This document shows, piece after piece, positions 4,268-5,507 of a stretch of DNA of 5,507 nt (the stretch's first letter is position 1; the number at the start of each line of letters is the position of its first letter). The stretch is from Acidobacteriota bacterium. Its GTDB lineage: Bacteria; Acidobacteriota; Terriglobia; Acidiferrales; UBA7541. Location: contig PKUY01000017.1 in the NCBI GenBank assembly GCA_003131705.1, positions 1 through 5,507 on the forward strand. The letters run 5' to 3'. The position numbers and the translations under genes are program-made. A model generated the notes under the pieces. That model saw only the letters and a program-made list of their open reading frames with translations, did not search any database and was not told the DNA's origin.

Positions 4268-5329
4268 CTATTTCCTGGATTCACTTTTCTTGGATTTCTC
4301 CCGGAACTCCTCAAGCTTACGTATCGCATCAATTCGATAGTCCAGCGTCGCCTTGGAGTAAGTTCCCAACAAGCTTCCAGCATGACCCATCAGCTGAGAA
4401 ACAAAAACGTCGGGTACTCCCGCGGCGCTCAAGCGGCTTGCAAAGGTCGCACAAATATTATAGATCGGGAAATACGGAAGCTTGGCCGCTTTGAGGGCGG
4501 CCCCCCACGATCGGCGGACGCCCATCAGATGCTTCGAGTTATCGGACGGGGCAGGAAACACAAATGGTGAGGTTTCCGTTCCGGTCAGGTTCTGCCATTT
4601 CGTCAATTCTTCGATGCAAAATTTAGAGAGCGGAATCGTTCGGCGACCGGCCACCGTTTTAGCCTGGCGGACCACCACCGTTTCGTTGGCAAGATCAAGG
4701 TCCACCCAAGTCAGGCCTAGCGCCTCATGTCCGACGCGCAAACCGGTTTCGACCAGTAAGACGCTGAGGACCCGCAGTAGAGGATCGCATGCAGCGAGGA
4801 GTTTTTCTTCGCCATCAAAGGAGAGTACCGTGGCTTGACGCCTTCCGCTGCGCTCTTCAAGAAACTCCACGGAATCGAACGGATTTTGTCCGATCAGCCG
4901 CTGTCGAGTTGCAGCCTTCATTAGTAATCGCATCAACGAAAGATCCCGGTTGATCGAACTGGGCTTTATCCCTGAAAGACGACGGGCCTTTTTGAAGCCT
5001 TCTATTTGCTCTGCTGAGATCTGTGAAATCTTGTCCTGTTTGAAGAACGCAACCAAAGCGACAAGAGATGTCGAGTATCGCCTCCGAGTACTCGCGTTCG
5101 GAATCGCCTTCACGTATTCCTTTCCCCACAATTCAAGCGTCGGGGGATTGCTGCGCGGCAAATGGTATCGAGCCTCTGCTACTTCGGCTCTTCTGATCGC
5201 AAGGAGCTTCTCAGCGAATCTTCTGGATGTTGAATGGCTAGATTCAAACACCTGTCGAAAATTGTGAGTAAAGCTCAACCACCAGATTTTTCGACCCGTT
5301 TTTCTGAACTTCCTGAGGTAAACGCCCAA
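4268..5329 (-). CDS. Tyrosine recombinase/phage-type integrase, box II Arg lost
   Basis: A phage-type integrase would catalyse site-specific DNA strand exchange. Counting from the TTG at 5329 it is 353 residues: an arm-binding-like N-terminus (GVYLRKF...KIWWLSF), a core-binding SAM-like domain at about 65-150, and the catalytic domain. Visible catalytic positions are the box I Arg in ETGLRVG (codon 5336-4738 region, near 4736-4738), the hairpin Lys in RQAKTVAGRRTIPL, the box III His in LMGHAG (4382-4384) and the Tyr nucleophile in LGTYSKA (4358-4360). Box II reads YFPIYNICATFASR, with Cys (TGT, 4451-4453) where the family has Arg, so activity is doubtful. The His-to-Tyr spacing also seems one residue shorter than in relatives I recall. 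I chose TTG because GGAGG lies eight bases before it. The frame is open upstream: GTG at 5368 lies inside serine-recombinase sequence. The stop is TAG. Confidence 0.9.
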   Translation of the reverse strand: MGVYLRKFRKTGRKIWWLSFTHNFRQVFESSHSTSRRFAEKLLAIRRAEVAEARYHLPRSNPPTLELWGKEYVKAIPNASTRRRYSTSLVALVAFFKQDKISQISAEQIEGFKKARRLSGIKPSSINRDLSLMRLLMKAATRQRLIGQNPFDSVEFLEERSGRRQATVLSFDGEEKLLAACDPLLRVLSVLLVETGLRVGHEALGLTWVDLDLANETVVVRQAKTVAGRRTIPLSKFCIEELTKWQNLTGTETSPFVFPAPSDNSKHLMGVRRSWGAALKAAKLPYFPIYNICATFASRLSAAGVPDVFVSQLMGHAGSLLGTYSKATLDYRIDAIRKLEEFREKSKKSESRK

Positions 5330-5356
5330 TTCCCTGCCCTCCGTCTCTCTTGTCTG

Positions 5357-5506
5357 ACATCGAAACACCGACGTTTGAAACTGCCGAGCTAGCTTTTTGA
5401 AACTGGCTCCCTTCCTTCTTTCTTGTCTCAGCCGCCGAATGTCTGCGGGGCTGAATGTCCGTAATGGCGGACGGCCAAGTACCTTGCCCTTCGCACGGGC
5501 ATGTCG
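5357..5506 (-). CDS. Serine recombinase (resolvase/invertase), C-terminal end, partial
   Basis: Reading the minus strand from the right edge gives RHARAKGKVLGRPPLRTF, the well-known junction after the catalytic domain of resolvase/invertase proteins (RARAKGK-x-LGRP). A C-terminal helix-turn-helix follows: IRRLRQERRKGASFKKLARQ then FQTSVFRC. The catalytic domain with its active serine lies outside the window. In the family the protein ends soon after this helix-turn-helix. Here no stop codon occurs; the same frame continues through QTRETEGREL into the tyrosine recombinase. The 5' limit is the window edge and the 3' limit I give (5357) is only where similarity seems to end. The motif makes the family assignment fairly secure even though only about 50 residues are present. 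Confidence 0.83.
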
Positions 5507-5507
5507 A

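Noticed and set aside
3988..4570. Plus-strand frames running into the integrase
   Set aside because: Most of their length is antisense to a well-recognised integrase. Only the start at 4142 was kept as a weak possibility because of its ribosome binding site.
1..5507. Circular molecule joined at the shared TCGA ends
   Set aside because: Joining the ends places a stop codon a few codons before the serine-recombinase fragment instead of its catalytic domain, and four shared bases are no evidence for circularity.

Overview
The window reads as bacterial chromosomal DNA of moderate-to-high G+C, most likely from a soil bacterium of the Acidobacteriota or a similar group. That guess rests on the look of two proteins: the membrane-anchored mono-haem cytochrome c, and an integrase whose box II resembles Y-N-L-R-A rather than H-x-L-R-H. 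It is an inference from memory of these families, not a database result.

Layout, left to right. Positions 1-686 hold no convincing gene; they contain three consecutive inverted repeats (73-201) and a 35-codon frame behind a good Shine-Dalgarno. A small zinc-ribbon protein lies on the minus strand at 687-1013, with a perfect TATAAT 45 nt upstream of its start. A weakly supported small anchored or exported protein is divergent from it at 1100. The minus strand then carries an open frame of uncertain status (1335-1544), a one-helix membrane protein (1507-1728) and a complete cytochrome c gene (1868-2440) followed by a hairpin. At about 2670-2695 two gene remnants of opposite polarity meet: a minus-strand piece with a DxDGDGxDE calcium-type loop and a plus-strand 3' end resembling DUF3592. 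Next is an intact 258-residue PD-(D/E)XK nuclease-like gene (2983-3759), a short proline-rich tail (3805-3933), and about 330 bp with no convincing gene but several short tandem direct repeats. The right end is occupied by a tyrosine recombinase on the minus strand (4268 to about 5329), preceded by the C-terminal end of a serine recombinase that enters from the right edge.

Only the cytochrome, the zinc-ribbon gene, the nuclease and the integrase look like complete genes, and the integrase has lost a catalytic arginine. The mixture of truncated genes, orphan tails and recombinases suggests an eroded integration hot spot rather than one functional operon. The most unusual feature is at the right edge: the serine-recombinase C-terminus runs into the tyrosine recombinase in one open frame with no stop codon. 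No complete new defence or mobile system can be demonstrated from this window alone.
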